From assembly GCF_000735695.2 (NCBI RefSeq), contig NZ_JASZ02000012.1:1-63541 (forward strand): DNA of 63,541 bases. The letters are read 5' to 3'. The DNA comes from Kaistella haifensis DSM 19056. Lineage in GTDB: Bacteria; Bacteroidota; Bacteroidia; Flavobacteriales; Weeksellaceae. Below, piece after piece: positions 46,073-55,151 of this stretch (within the stretch, counting starts at the first letter, position 1; each line of letters opens with the position of its first letter). Both the position numbers and the translations under genes were made by a program. Under the pieces are notes generated by a model, which worked only from the letters and a program-made list of their open reading frames with translations, ran no database searches and was not told the origin of the DNA.

Positions 46073-48073
46073 TCATTCTTTCTGCACCAAATGCTGTAAG
46101 TTAGGGTCATTCTTGATACGCTCCATTTCACTAACAACAATATTCAGAATGTCTGATTTTATCTGCTTGTAATTGTTTTCTATTTCCTGCTTCATCTTAT
46201 CCTCGCCCTGCTCATTTACAAAAGATAAGATTTGCGGTATTTGCTGATAGGCTTTGCTTTCTGCCGCTACCTTTTCATTGTCCACTACAATTTCGGCGTG
46301 AAATATCTTCTGCTCGATACGTTCATCAAAGTTATCTGATACAGAACCAACAAACAAACCTTGTGTAAGTGTTGAGATTTTGGAAGCCGGAATAAGGCTG
46401 TCTAACTGTGTCGAAATAGAGGTAGATTTATCATTGCGGTTAATCGTCATACTCTGGCGTTTCTGTAATACTTTACCGAAACGTTCCGAAAGGCTTTTTG
46501 CTGTTTCGCCAACCACCTGACCACTGAATATATTACCGACAGTATTCTGTATTACCTTGCTTTCCTTGTCGCCGTAATCCCTTGTTAATTGCGAAAAATC
46601 CTGAAAACCCAAACATACCGCTACCTTATTACTTCTCGCCGTTGCGATAAGATTGTCCAGTCCCCTGAAATAAATTGTGGGCAACTCATCTATGATAACG
46701 GAACTCTTTAGCTGTCCCTTTTTGTTTATCAGCTTTACAATCCTCGAATTGTATAAACCCAAAGCTGCGGAATAAATATTTTGACGGTCGGGATTGTTAC
46801 CCACGCACAAAATTTTAGGTTCTTTCGGGTTGTTAATGTCAAGCGTAAAATCATCGCCCGTCATTACCCAGTAAAGTTGTGGGCTAATCATCCTTGATAG
46901 CGGAATTTTTGCCGATGCGATTTGTCCTTGTAACTGGTCTTGCGCTCCACCTTGCCACGCATCCATAAAGGGCGACAAATAATTTTCCAAATCCGGGTAT
47001 GAAGTTAAAATCGTGAATACATCCGAATACTTTTTATTCAGTAATTCAATGGCGTGAGGGAACGTACAATACTTACCATCTTCGTAGATTTTCAGATACC
47101 AAATAATCGCAGCCAAAAGAATAATTGGGCTTTCCACGAAAAAATCCCCTTGCTTCTGTATCCACGACCTGTTAAGGTTTAGCATTATAGTATATGCCGC
47201 TTCGTAAGCATCAGAAATGTCCGTCATAAAATCGGGATTGAGTGGGTTGCAACGGTGGCTCTTGCGTGGGTCGTCGAAATTTATCACGTAAAATTTCGGC
47301 TGAACTTTGTATTTATCCCGATGCTTCAGTAAGTGATTATAGGCAATAGTAGAAAGGTGGTCAAACTTGAAATCGTAGATATACATACTAAAGCCTTTTT
47401 CAATCTGCTGCTTGATGTAGTTGTTTACGATGGCATAAGATTTACCGGAACCGGGAGTACCCAACACTATTGATGCCCTGAATGGATTTACAATGTTTAT
47501 CCAACCGTTGTTCCATTTGCCTTTGTAGTAAAATTTGGTGGGCAGGTTAACGGAATACTCGTTTTCCATCAGTTTGGTTTCCTGCTGAAAGCTCTCATTC
47601 TCATTATTAAATACGTCGTCCATCAGGTTGGTACGAAGCAGGCGGCTCATCCATACGCCCGCCATCAGCAAGGCGATATAACCTAATGAGATAGTAAGCA
47701 TATACAGGAATGTGCCTGTTGCCGGAGATAGCTTTAACAAAGGTGTGTTCAGGAAGAACAGCACAAAGCCAACGCCCAACGCCACGTAAATTTTAGTCCA
47801 GGTTATCTTTTCGTTCTTTACGCCCTTTGTCCCTAAACAGCTTAAAGCCAGTAAGACCAAAGCGAATACTTTGGTGTAAAGAGTGTGTGAAAACAAACCC
47901 GCCGTTCGGTCGAAATTGCCTAATATCTTGTTGATTACTTCCAACGTCCAACCACGTTCTAAAAAGAAACCGTAGCAGAACCAATAAAGGTGCATCAGCA
48001 CCAAAAGAATACTGACTGCCCGCATAAAAGCCATTATCTTGGAAAGCCCTCTTAAATCGTCTTCTCCCTGCAT
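46073..48073 (-). CDS. mobC: Conjugal coupling protein MobC (VirD4/TraG family)
   Basis: 666 residues. Three or four N-terminal membrane helices beginning with the YWFCYGF segment characteristic of Bacteroidota coupling proteins, Walker A GTPGSGKS (205-212), Walker B VIIDELPTIY (around 445) and CLGFQDFSQL. It is the hexameric ATPase that passes the relaxase-DNA complex to the type IV secretion channel. Downstream of mobB with a 101-base gap containing the recurring ICE element. Confidence 0.92.
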   Translation of the reverse strand: MQGEDDLRGLSKIMAFMRAVSILLVLMHLYWFCYGFFLERGWTLEVINKILGNFDRTAGLFSHTLYTKVFALVLLALSCLGTKGVKNEKITWTKIYVALGVGFVLFFLNTPLLKLSPATGTFLYMLTISLGYIALLMAGVWMSRLLRTNLMDDVFNNENESFQQETKLMENEYSVNLPTKFYYKGKWNNGWINIVNPFRASIVLGTPGSGKSYAIVNNYIKQQIEKGFSMYIYDFKFDHLSTIAYNHLLKHRDKYKVQPKFYVINFDDPRKSHRCNPLNPDFMTDISDAYEAAYTIMLNLNRSWIQKQGDFFVESPIILLAAIIWYLKIYEDGKYCTFPHAIELLNKKYSDVFTILTSYPDLENYLSPFMDAWQGGAQDQLQGQIASAKIPLSRMISPQLYWVMTGDDFTLDINNPKEPKILCVGNNPDRQNIYSAALGLYNSRIVKLINKKGQLKSSVIIDELPTIYFRGLDNLIATARSNKVAVCLGFQDFSQLTRDYGDKESKVIQNTVGNIFSGQVVGETAKSLSERFGKVLQKRQSMTINRNDKSTSISTQLDSLIPASKISTLTQGLFVGSVSDNFDERIEQKIFHAEIVVDNEKVAAESKAYQQIPQILSFVNEQGEDKMKQEIENNYKQIKSDILNIVVSEMERIKNDPNLQHLVQKE

Positions 48074-48133
48074 TATCTAAAGTTTTAATGTTCGGGCGTG
48101 AATTTAAAGGCTCTATGGAGTGGCTCTAAGAAT

Positions 48134-48166
48134 GTGGCAGCCAGTGGCGTTCTGTGGCAGTGTTTG
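48134..48166 (-). promoter_or_regulatory. Recurring 33-base ICE element, copy before mobC
   Basis: Read on the minus strand it starts CAAACACTGCCACAGAACGC and ends GGCTGCCAC, matching the traA copy at 25 of 33 positions. It lies 61 bases upstream of the mobC start and just after the mobB stop. Confidence 0.6.
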
Positions 48167-48174
48167 GCTGAATA

Positions 48175-49461
48175 TTACTTCTGACCTCTTTGGCGTTTTC
48201 TTTTCTTCTTCATTTTATTGGCAAAGTCCTGTTCTTCGTAATCTTCGCCCTGGGCTTCGGGCAATAAACCTCCCAGTGCTTCAATCAAACCGTCTTCGTG
48301 TTTTTCAGTATGTAAGAAGTCGAACAAATGGTGTGGTTCTTCCGCAGGAAGATCCGCATCATTTGATGTGGATAATTTGGGTTGTAAAACGGCAGGTTCT
48401 TTAATATTCGGTTTGATGTTATTGTTCCAATAATCATTAAAGGTGTTGGCAGAAAGTTCTGTTGCCAAACGTGAACCGTTCCAAACTGCTTTGGAATTGT
48501 GGTCTATAAATGTGATGCCATAAATACGCCCTGTATCATTTCGGCGCACCACAACGTTAATACCCTGTTCCGCCAACTGCTTTTTAAATGCCTGTTCATC
48601 GCTCGTGGTTTTCAGGGCAATGGTAACGGCAGATTTTAGGGTCTGTTTGGTGGGGCTATCTTTCAAAGCCGTTTTGCATTTCGCAAAATGCAGTTCCAAA
48701 GCCGGAAGCCCTGCGCTCTTTCCGAACAGCGAAGCCTTGAACGGATGCCCGGCTCTTTCGCCTTTTTCATTTAGCGGAATATATATTAAGCCCTGCTTCA
48801 TCTCTCCCTGCAATTCGCCCTCGATTTTCTCGGCGGTAATATTGAACAGGGAAAGCAGGGCATTGTATTCGCCCAAAGTTTGGTACTGGTAGTAATTCGG
48901 GAGGTGGCGAACGACCGAAGCAATTTGGCTTTTTACATCGCCTGCCCGATAATCTACCGGACGGAAAACCTTATCATTCTGATTGCGCTCTTTGTCTGTT
49001 GCGGGTATCAACCCGTGTTTTCTTTCCAGTTCACGGCATACATTCATAGACCGCATTTTCTCGAATTTATCCGAAATCTTTTTGCCCTGCTCGTCCACGC
49101 AAACCGATACAATGTGTATATGGCTACGGTCAATATCGGTATGTTTGAATACCACAAAAGGCTGTTCGCCGTAACCCATTTCCCGCATATACTGTTCTGC
49201 CATTTCCCTAAACTTATCATCGCTTACCTTATCGTTCGGGTCAGGATTTAGCGAAATATGCAGCGTGTGTTTCTCGGTATTGCGGTTGGCTATCAGGTAA
49301 GGTGCAAAAGACTGGGCTAATTGTGCCACGGAATAATGACCGCTTGCGGTTTCAATCATCTTATTGGCAAACAAAATCTGCTCGTTTTCATTCTCCACTT
49401 TAAGCTGATTGTACGCCAACGCTCCGTATAAATTTGCACTTCTTCCAATTTTTGCTATCAC
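48175..49461 (-). CDS. mobB: MobB relaxase (MOBP type)
   Basis: 428 residues. The relaxase domain fills the first 240 residues: the conserved start MIAKIGRSANLYGALAYNQ with candidate catalytic tyrosines, HTLHISLNP, and the three-histidine metal motif HTDIDRSHIHIVSV (H107, H114, H116). The C-terminal part is charged with a basic tail (KMKKKRKRQRGQK) for DNA contact. It nicks oriT and stays bound to the 5' end during transfer. MobA lies eight bases upstream. Confidence 0.93.
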   Translation of the reverse strand: MIAKIGRSANLYGALAYNQLKVENENEQILFANKMIETASGHYSVAQLAQSFAPYLIANRNTEKHTLHISLNPDPNDKVSDDKFREMAEQYMREMGYGEQPFVVFKHTDIDRSHIHIVSVCVDEQGKKISDKFEKMRSMNVCRELERKHGLIPATDKERNQNDKVFRPVDYRAGDVKSQIASVVRHLPNYYQYQTLGEYNALLSLFNITAEKIEGELQGEMKQGLIYIPLNEKGERAGHPFKASLFGKSAGLPALELHFAKCKTALKDSPTKQTLKSAVTIALKTTSDEQAFKKQLAEQGINVVVRRNDTGRIYGITFIDHNSKAVWNGSRLATELSANTFNDYWNNNIKPNIKEPAVLQPKLSTSNDADLPAEEPHHLFDFLHTEKHEDGLIEALGGLLPEAQGEDYEEQDFANKMKKKRKRQRGQK

Positions 49462-49468
49462 TTCTACA

Positions 49469-49903
49469 TTATTTTTTTAGGTATTCTTCCTCAAATTTTT
49501 CAGTAAGCTGAATGATTTTCTGACACAGCATTGCCATTTCAGCCGTCTGTTTCTCCAGTTTATACAGGAACGCTGCGGCTTTTTTCTCGGAAAAATTCTT
49601 GTACAGCACCTTTACAATTTGGTTATAGTTCACACCTATGGAACGGAACTGGCTGTGAAAAGAGGTCAGCCGCATATAAAAATCAACCGTTCCCTTGTCA
49701 ATCTGAATGGTTTTTATGGTCTTGTCAAAGATGCAGGACGTTATGAAATGAGCCTTTACCTGCATACCTGATTTATCAAACAGGGCAAGAAAATGGGCGT
49801 GTTCCTGCTCGTTAAAGGAAATCGTATAGCGGATGGTCGCCGGGTCTTCTTTGGGGCGACGTCCGGTCTTTTTCAATTGCTTTTTGTTGTTATCGTTCAT
49901 CAC
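49469..49903 (-). CDS. mobA: MobA relaxosome accessory protein
   Basis: 144 residues, basic N-terminus (KKQLKKTGRRPKEDPATIRYTISFNEQEH) with a ribbon-helix-helix-like pattern followed by helices containing FRSIGVNYNQIVKVLYK, typical of MobC/MobA nicking accessories of the MOBP class. It binds oriT and helps the relaxase. The start may be one codon later. The putative oriT region lies directly upstream. Confidence 0.88.
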   Translation of the reverse strand: MMNDNNKKQLKKTGRRPKEDPATIRYTISFNEQEHAHFLALFDKSGMQVKAHFITSCIFDKTIKTIQIDKGTVDFYMRLTSFHSQFRSIGVNYNQIVKVLYKNFSEKKAAAFLYKLEKQTAEMAMLCQKIIQLTEKFEEEYLKK

Positions 49904-49966
49904 TAATCCATTTTAAAATCCATACAAAACCCTGACTTTGGAAGGTGTTTTCTGCCCCCTGCAAAG

Positions 49967-50103
49967 GGCAAGTTGTTTTGAGTATCGGAAATCATTCCGA
50001 GATGCTCAAAACACAACTTGCCGTGTTCCGGTGAACACAAAAATCCGCCCTGCGGGACGGATTGAATGTAACAGGGAAAAACGGCTCGATGCCGTTCCCG
50101 TTA
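49967..50103. other. Putative origin of transfer (oriT): four tandem stem-loops
   Basis: Directly before mobA four inverted repeats follow each other: an imperfect 20-plus base stem starting GGCAAGTTG and ending CAACTTGCC (49967-50022); GTGTTC/GAACAC (50023-50038); ATCCG/CGGAT with inner CC/GG (50042-50061); and AACGGC/GCCGTT within a longer TAAC...GTTA stem (50069-50103). Position between the mob and tra operons and the repeat density are typical of oriT; the nick site itself is not identified. Confidence 0.65.
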
Positions 50104-50202
50104 CCCCCTGATATGTCAAAAGACTTTGCATAAATCCGTTAATAAAAATCACAATACAAAGTAAAGCCATGTTTACGATAGCCTTGCACTGTGCTACAGT
50201 GC

Positions 50203-50235
50203 CAAATGCTGCCTCTGAACGCCAAACACTGCCAC
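50203..50235 (+). promoter_or_regulatory. Recurring 33-base ICE element, copy in the mob-tra gap
   Basis: Begins CAAATGCTGCCTCTGAACGC and ends AACACTGCCAC. It is the reference copy for comparison with those at 15504, 48134 and 7505. It lies 420 bases before traA, much farther than the other copies from their genes. Confidence 0.6.
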
Positions 50236-50283
50236 CACTATACAAGCGAATGAATTTGATGAGTTCTTTGTCCCTGAATGTTG

Positions 50284-50620
50284 GCGGGCATGCAGCCCGT
50301 ACTTCAGGACGAGTAGACGGCGCACATTCAAGATGGCAGGTTATCCTACCTGCAAGATTGCAGGAATGCAAGAGCGCAGGAATGACGGAAAGCGTGACAG
50401 CCTGCTATCAGACAATCACGCTTGCGTCACGGATGGAATGACGAACGGAACGAATGCAAGAACGGAATCCCGCCTGATAAGATGCCTGAATGAAAGCATT
50501 GCTGCTGTGCGGCAGGAAAGCAGGCAATCAGCAATTCCCGCAGGCAAGCCTGATAGCTATCCTGCAAGAAAGAAAGACAGAACGAAAGCAGGACTGCACG
50601 GCTGAAAGCCTGCAAGACTG
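50284..50620 (+). repeat. Purine-rich region of short degenerate repeats before traA
   Basis: About 340 gene-free bases built from variations of words such as GCAGGAATG, CCTGCAAGA and GGAATGACG, with small palindromes: CGGGC/GCCCG near 50284, GCAGGT/ACCTGC (50336-50353), CCTGCA/TGCAGG (50349-50364), GCGTGA/TCACGC (50392-50421). The open frames crossing it have no protein-like features. It may be part of oriT, an expression leader for traA, or a partition-like site for the ParA-type protein. Confidence 0.5.
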
Positions 50621-50655
50621 AAAACAGTAAGATGTAAACTTTAAATTTTAAAAAT

Positions 50656-51423
50656 ATGGACACAAAAAAGAAACCTCTGTTCGTTGCCTTTTCCTCTCAA
50701 AAAGGCGGTGTTGGCAAAAGCACCTTTACAACGCTTGTCGCCAGTACGATGCACTATCGCTTGGGCTACAACGTAGCCGTATTTGATGCGGATTTTCCGC
50801 AGCACAGCCTTATGAAAATGAAAACCCGTGATTTGGCAATGGTAATGGAAAATGAGGCTTTGAAAAAATTGGCGTACAAACAATTTACCACTATCAACAA
50901 GAAAGCCTATCCGATAACACAGCATAAAGCAGATAGCGTATTGGATGCTGCACACGAATTTGTAACGGCTTCTGCCGTTCCGATCGATGTGGTGTTTTTT
51001 GACCTGCCCGGAACTGTGAACACGCCCGGCATTCTGAAAGCATTGGCAGGAATGCACCATATTTTCACACCCATCACAGCAGACCGTGTGGTAATGGAAA
51101 GTACGCTCATCTTCACCCAGCTTTTACAGGACGTGATTATGAAAAAGGGCGAAACTTCCATACAGACCATTAACCTGTTTTGGAACCAGGTGGACGGCAG
51201 GGAAAGCACTCCCTTATATGACGTGTACAATCAGCTTATTGAGCAACTGGGGTTAAGCCTGATGCAAAGCCAAATCAAGAACAGCACCCGTTTTCGCAAG
51301 GAAAGCGAAGCGGACAGCAAAACGGTTTTCCGTTCTACGGTAATGCCTCCCGATGAGCGTTTGATGAAAGCCTGCCAGTTAGACCTGTTCATCAGCGAAT
51401 TTTTAAACATCATTCAATTGTAG
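50656..51423 (+). CDS. traA: TraA, ParA-family ATPase of the ICE
   Basis: 255 residues. Deviant Walker A KGGVGKST (16-23), then FDADFPQHS and the Walker B equivalent VVFFDLPGT define a ParA/MinD ATPase. In CTnDOT-type elements this is the first gene of the tra operon. ParA-like proteins move or position DNA or protein complexes; its partner here may be the next small gene. RNA starts are unknown, but an A/T-rich leader precedes the ATG. Confidence 0.9.
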   Translation: MDTKKKPLFVAFSSQKGGVGKSTFTTLVASTMHYRLGYNVAVFDADFPQHSLMKMKTRDLAMVMENEALKKLAYKQFTTINKKAYPITQHKADSVLDAAHEFVTASAVPIDVVFFDLPGTVNTPGILKALAGMHHIFTPITADRVVMESTLIFTQLLQDVIMKKGETSIQTINLFWNQVDGRESTPLYDVYNQLIEQLGLSLMQSQIKNSTRFRKESEADSKTVFRSTVMPPDERLMKACQLDLFISEFLNIIQL

Positions 51424-51427
51424 TGCT

Positions 51428-51877
51428 ATGGAAAAAGATAATAAAAGAAAAGTCACGCCGGACATTAACGAGGAAATGATGATGAACCTGATGGTGGACG
51501 GCGTTAAAAAGGACGGCTTACAGCTACCGCCCGAACCTGCTGAAGAGCAGGTAAAGGAAGCGGCAAAAGACGAGGTGCAGCAGGAAGAATTACCACAAAG
51601 CAAGCCTGCACAGCGGGAAAGGAACCGCACAAAGAAAAATCTTGACGGAAGCTATGGCGAACACTTTTTGAAAACCCACTCGATGACGAAGCGGGGCGAT
51701 AAAAGTATTTATATCCGGCAGGAATACCACGAACGGCTATCCCGTATTGTACAGGTAATCGGTAAAGATGCCATACCCTTGTATGCCTATCTTGACAACA
51801 TACTGGAACATCATTTTGAACTGTTTGAAAAAGCCATTACCGATGATTTCAACGAAAAGTTTAAACCCATTTTTTAA
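51428..51877 (+). CDS. DUF3408 conjugal transfer protein (TraB/TraC type)
   Basis: 149 residues. A disordered acidic/Gln-rich N-terminal half is followed by the DUF3408 domain: HSMTKRGDKSIYIRQEYHERLSRIVQVIGKDAIPLYAYLDNILEHHF, which resembles a ribbon-helix-helix fold. It begins five bases after traA, the usual order in these elements, and could be the ParB-like DNA-binding partner of the ParA protein. That role is inference. Confidence 0.83.
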   Translation: MEKDNKRKVTPDINEEMMMNLMVDGVKKDGLQLPPEPAEEQVKEAAKDEVQQEELPQSKPAQRERNRTKKNLDGSYGEHFLKTHSMTKRGDKSIYIRQEYHERLSRIVQVIGKDAIPLYAYLDNILEHHFELFEKAITDDFNEKFKPIF

Positions 51878-51888
51878 AGCACCTGATT

Positions 51889-52524
51889 ATGGAAATAGTA
51901 ATTGTGATTTGCCTGCTGATAGTCATTGCCCTGCTTTTGCAGGATAAGATTGTCATTCATAAAAGGTCGGAGCAAAAGCCCAAACAGGAAAAAGTCAACC
52001 CGAAGCTGCCCGATATTATGGGGCAGCCCAAGCCAGTAAGAAGCCTTTCAGTGCCAAACACTGCCAATGAAAGCCAAATAACGGAAACGGAGATAAACCC
52101 TGATAATTTAGACATTGAATACGACGAAAACGAAAACGTCAGCATTCAAATTCCGCAGGAAGAACTGGACGAAGTTTTCAGCAATATGCCTGATTTGGAA
52201 GAAGAGGAAGAAGAATGGAACAGGTACGGAATATCCAGTGGCGATAACGGTTTTGCCCAAGGGGTTACCTACGACGAACTAAGCTCCGTAGGGGCATTGC
52301 TCCAAAAAGAGAATTTGGAACAGGCTCAAAAGGAAACAGCGGTAGCCATAGTTCAGAAATTACAGGGAACCGAATTATTCAGCCTACTGGAAAATTCCAT
52401 TGAGGGTGCTTCCCGAAAAATTGCCGAGCTTTTGGATAGCACACTTTCATCTGAAAGCGACGACGGTTCTTCCACCTTGCGGAAAAGTGATTTGGGTGAT
52501 TTTGACATTGGGGAGTTTGTTTAA
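51889..52524 (+). CDS. traD: TraD conjugal transfer protein
   Basis: 211 residues. One N-terminal membrane helix (IVIVICLLIVIALLLQD) followed by an acidic soluble domain with FSNMPDLEEEEEEWNRYG and AQGVTYDELSSVGALL, the pattern of TraD in CTnDOT-like elements. Function unknown. It is the last tra gene here: the stop codon lies in the loop of a strong terminator, whereas the family order would continue with traE. Confidence 0.82.
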   Translation: MEIVIVICLLIVIALLLQDKIVIHKRSEQKPKQEKVNPKLPDIMGQPKPVRSLSVPNTANESQITETEINPDNLDIEYDENENVSIQIPQEELDEVFSNMPDLEEEEEEWNRYGISSGDNGFAQGVTYDELSSVGALLQKENLEQAQKETAVAIVQKLQGTELFSLLENSIEGASRKIAELLDSTLSSESDDGSSTLRKSDLGDFDIGEFV

Positions 52525-52543
52525 GCTCCCCAATGTTTTTTAA
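52505..52543 (+). terminator. Terminator embedded in the end of traD
   Basis: ACATTGGGGAG and CTCCCCAATGT form a perfect 11-base stem, followed by six Ts. The traD stop codon (52522-52524) is in the loop. Confidence 0.9.
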
Positions 52544-52573
52544 ATCATATTTAAATTATTAAAAATTTCTGGG

Positions 52574-55147
52574 TTATTCGAAATCTACATTTATTTCAAA
52601 CAATTGCTCTTTGTAAGACTGTATTTTGCTTCTTAACTCTTTTATATACTCATACTTTTCAATTACCTCTTTCTGTTTGGCAACATTTATAGTATCATCT
52701 TCGTTAAATGGAATTTTGATTATTACATTTTTCATATTCTTAATGGAAGCACGTAAACCTCTATCAAATCCATATTTATGTTTTACATTTTCTAATTGTA
52801 TCATTAGATATTCAGGCAGGATTTCATCACATAAAATTCTAATTGTTCCGCAATGGTCCGTTGAAACAAATGGAGTGTTTTTGGGGATAGCATTAAATTC
52901 GAAATCTCCATCAATTCCCCATAAAACAAAGTTGTTGTTAAAATCTGTTATATTACTTTGAGTATGAAAGCCCACTGGAACTTTTACATTCGCGCTATAA
53001 ATTGGTATAGTTCCAGTTATTTTAATCAAATCTCTTTTTACTACCCTTTTGCCAATTGCAAGTTCAAAATACTGTTCATCGGAAAGATTTATTTCTTTGA
53101 AAACGCTTGATAGTTTTTCTTTTCCGGCAACTGAACTAAATAAATTCGAGTACTCGGTTAATGTCGAAGAAAAATCGGTAATCATCTCACTCAAGTTTTC
53201 GAGTGTAACTGTTTCGTTTTCTTCAATTATTCCAAGTTCAATCATTTCTTCCTTAGACCACCATCTATCAATTGACCAATGATTATCAGGAGTAAATTTT
53301 GAAATATCAAAAATCTTGCAGCGTTTATCTGAATTTATTTTCTGAAATCCTACTTTATTACCTTTAAAAAAAGAGTATAAGGCTACTGCTTCGGACAAAT
53401 CATCTTGTTCAATATTAAACCTGTACACATCACGGCTTTCACCAATTTCACTCACTAAATAAGTGAAAACTGGCTCTGTTTGGACAATTTTTCTATTTGA
53501 CTTTTTAGTAATACAAAGTAAATAAGTCTTTTTGGGTGTGGTAAAGAATGTTTTTTCTGGCAGTGATATTATTCCATCAATATAGCATTCGTCGATTATG
53601 AATTTTCTTAAATTTTTATCGTTTTGGCGATTAAATATTCCATCCGGCACGACAATAAATGCTTTACCATTTGGCTTCAATGCTCTTACAATCCATTCCA
53701 TAAAAAGTCCCTCAACACCTAAAGCATTTACTTTGTAATAATTTACAAGTTCACCGTCCTTTTTGATTTCCTCTTTTAGATTACTACTTCCGCTTGTTAC
53801 ATAAGGGGGGTTCGTGAGAATTAAGTCATATTCTTCTTCAACAGCGTCAGAAAGTGTTCCCAAAATGGAATTTGTTTTAAGCGTAAAACTTTCATTGAAA
53901 AGTTTTGCAAATTCCTTTGTAAGTCCTGTGTTTTCTTTTATTAAATCGGAAAAGTAAATCAGCATATTGGCTTTTGCCAATATTATGGTCTTTTGTTCGT
54001 CTTTGTCAAAACCCTTATCAAAACCGTGAATGGTAATTTTTGGTTTTATTCCTTTTTTACTGATGTCGTATAAGTAATCTAACCTGGTAACGATAGGTTC
54101 TAAGAGGAACTTCCCAACTCCGCAAGCAGGGTCGCAAATGCTTACACCATCTTTGATATCATCTTTCGCCATTTCAACAATAGCACGTACTACTTTCAGC
54201 GGTGTAAAAAATTGCCCCCAGTTTTTCTTACTAATGCTTTCTTTCAGAAAACTCTCAAATAGTTGGCTCTTGAAATCGTAATCAATATGTTCTAATTTAC
54301 CATAATCACGGAATTTGAGAAGCACCTTTTTAAATACTGTACTATAACCTTTAACCGCTTTTTGGTCTTTGCTTACAAAGATAGTTCCGTTAATAATTGT
54401 TGTTTTATCAGCAGGATTTTCGGGAAAGAGGTCTTTAATTTTGGGACGTATTACACTTGCATAATTTTCAAGAATTTCATCAGCATTATTTGTTTCAAAA
54501 CTGTTTATTAATGTATTGAAACTGTAAATCCCCTGCAATACATCTAAATCACTTAGATATTTAAATATAAATAATTCTACGAATGTGTATAAACAGTTTT
54601 CAGGTGTTGCCCCACTAACAGACCATATATCCTGCCAAATTTGTTTTGCTAAATCAGTAGGATTTACAAGTTGTTTAGGCTTTATATTATTATTCAGTTC
54701 ATTGATTGAATAATTAATTTTTTCAATCAATGTTATGATTTTTTCATCTTTCGGGTTAAAATTGACTTTTAACTCGTTACTCTGTTCGTCGTTAATTCTT
54801 TCCCCTGTCAGAGCATTAACCCATACCGTTTCTTTAGTGTCGGTTGCAATGATTAATTTGCAGTCTAACTTCTTAGCGACTTCAATTTCCTGTTTAATTG
54901 CTTTATCTTGCTTTGTCTTTGTATTAAATTCAGAGGGTTTTTTATATTCTATAATCGCAACTACGTTTTTACGCAATACAATAATTCCGTCAACTTTTTT
55001 CTTTTCGACATTGCCGTAATCAACGTTGCGTATAATGCTATATTCTTTTAAGGCTTTAATAGAAGTTGCCCCAATGTTATAAAAATCCCATTTCCCGATT
55101 TTCTGGCAATTCTTCAGTAAATCTCTTTGTAATAATTCTTCACTCAT
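52574..55147 (-). CDS. Single-chain restriction-modification-specificity protein (type IIG-like)
   Basis: 857 residues with three parts. Residues 1-120: PD-(D/E)xK-type nuclease with D53 and E67-Y-K69 (KVDGIIVL...IIEYKK). Residues 290-600: N6-adenine methyltransferase with GQFFTP (311-316), motif I DPACGVGKFLL (339-349) and NPPY (446-449). Residues 650-857: one target-recognition domain of the type I HsdS kind and a coiled coil (EYIKELRSKIQSYKEQL). It would methylate one site pattern and cut unmodified DNA. It is AT-rich compared with the ICE core and is preceded by its own XRE gene. Confidence 0.87.
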   Translation of the reverse strand: MSEELLQRDLLKNCQKIGKWDFYNIGATSIKALKEYSIIRNVDYGNVEKKKVDGIIVLRKNVVAIIEYKKPSEFNTKTKQDKAIKQEIEVAKKLDCKLIIATDTKETVWVNALTGERINDEQSNELKVNFNPKDEKIITLIEKINYSINELNNNIKPKQLVNPTDLAKQIWQDIWSVSGATPENCLYTFVELFIFKYLSDLDVLQGIYSFNTLINSFETNNADEILENYASVIRPKIKDLFPENPADKTTIINGTIFVSKDQKAVKGYSTVFKKVLLKFRDYGKLEHIDYDFKSQLFESFLKESISKKNWGQFFTPLKVVRAIVEMAKDDIKDGVSICDPACGVGKFLLEPIVTRLDYLYDISKKGIKPKITIHGFDKGFDKDEQKTIILAKANMLIYFSDLIKENTGLTKEFAKLFNESFTLKTNSILGTLSDAVEEEYDLILTNPPYVTSGSSNLKEEIKKDGELVNYYKVNALGVEGLFMEWIVRALKPNGKAFIVVPDGIFNRQNDKNLRKFIIDECYIDGIISLPEKTFFTTPKKTYLLCITKKSNRKIVQTEPVFTYLVSEIGESRDVYRFNIEQDDLSEAVALYSFFKGNKVGFQKINSDKRCKIFDISKFTPDNHWSIDRWWSKEEMIELGIIEENETVTLENLSEMITDFSSTLTEYSNLFSSVAGKEKLSSVFKEINLSDEQYFELAIGKRVVKRDLIKITGTIPIYSANVKVPVGFHTQSNITDFNNNFVLWGIDGDFEFNAIPKNTPFVSTDHCGTIRILCDEILPEYLMIQLENVKHKYGFDRGLRASIKNMKNVIIKIPFNEDDTINVAKQKEVIEKYEYIKELRSKIQSYKEQLFEINVDFE

Positions 55148-55151
55148 TGGG

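Noticed and set aside
50284..50620. A CRISPR array
   Set aside because: The repeats are short, degenerate and not evenly spaced, and no cas gene is present.
49904..50655. Open reading frames of 78-139 codons crossing the mob-tra gap on both strands
   Set aside because: They overlap each other and the repeats, have biased odd composition (many Arg, Ser, Cys) and no recognisable domain; the region looks non-coding.
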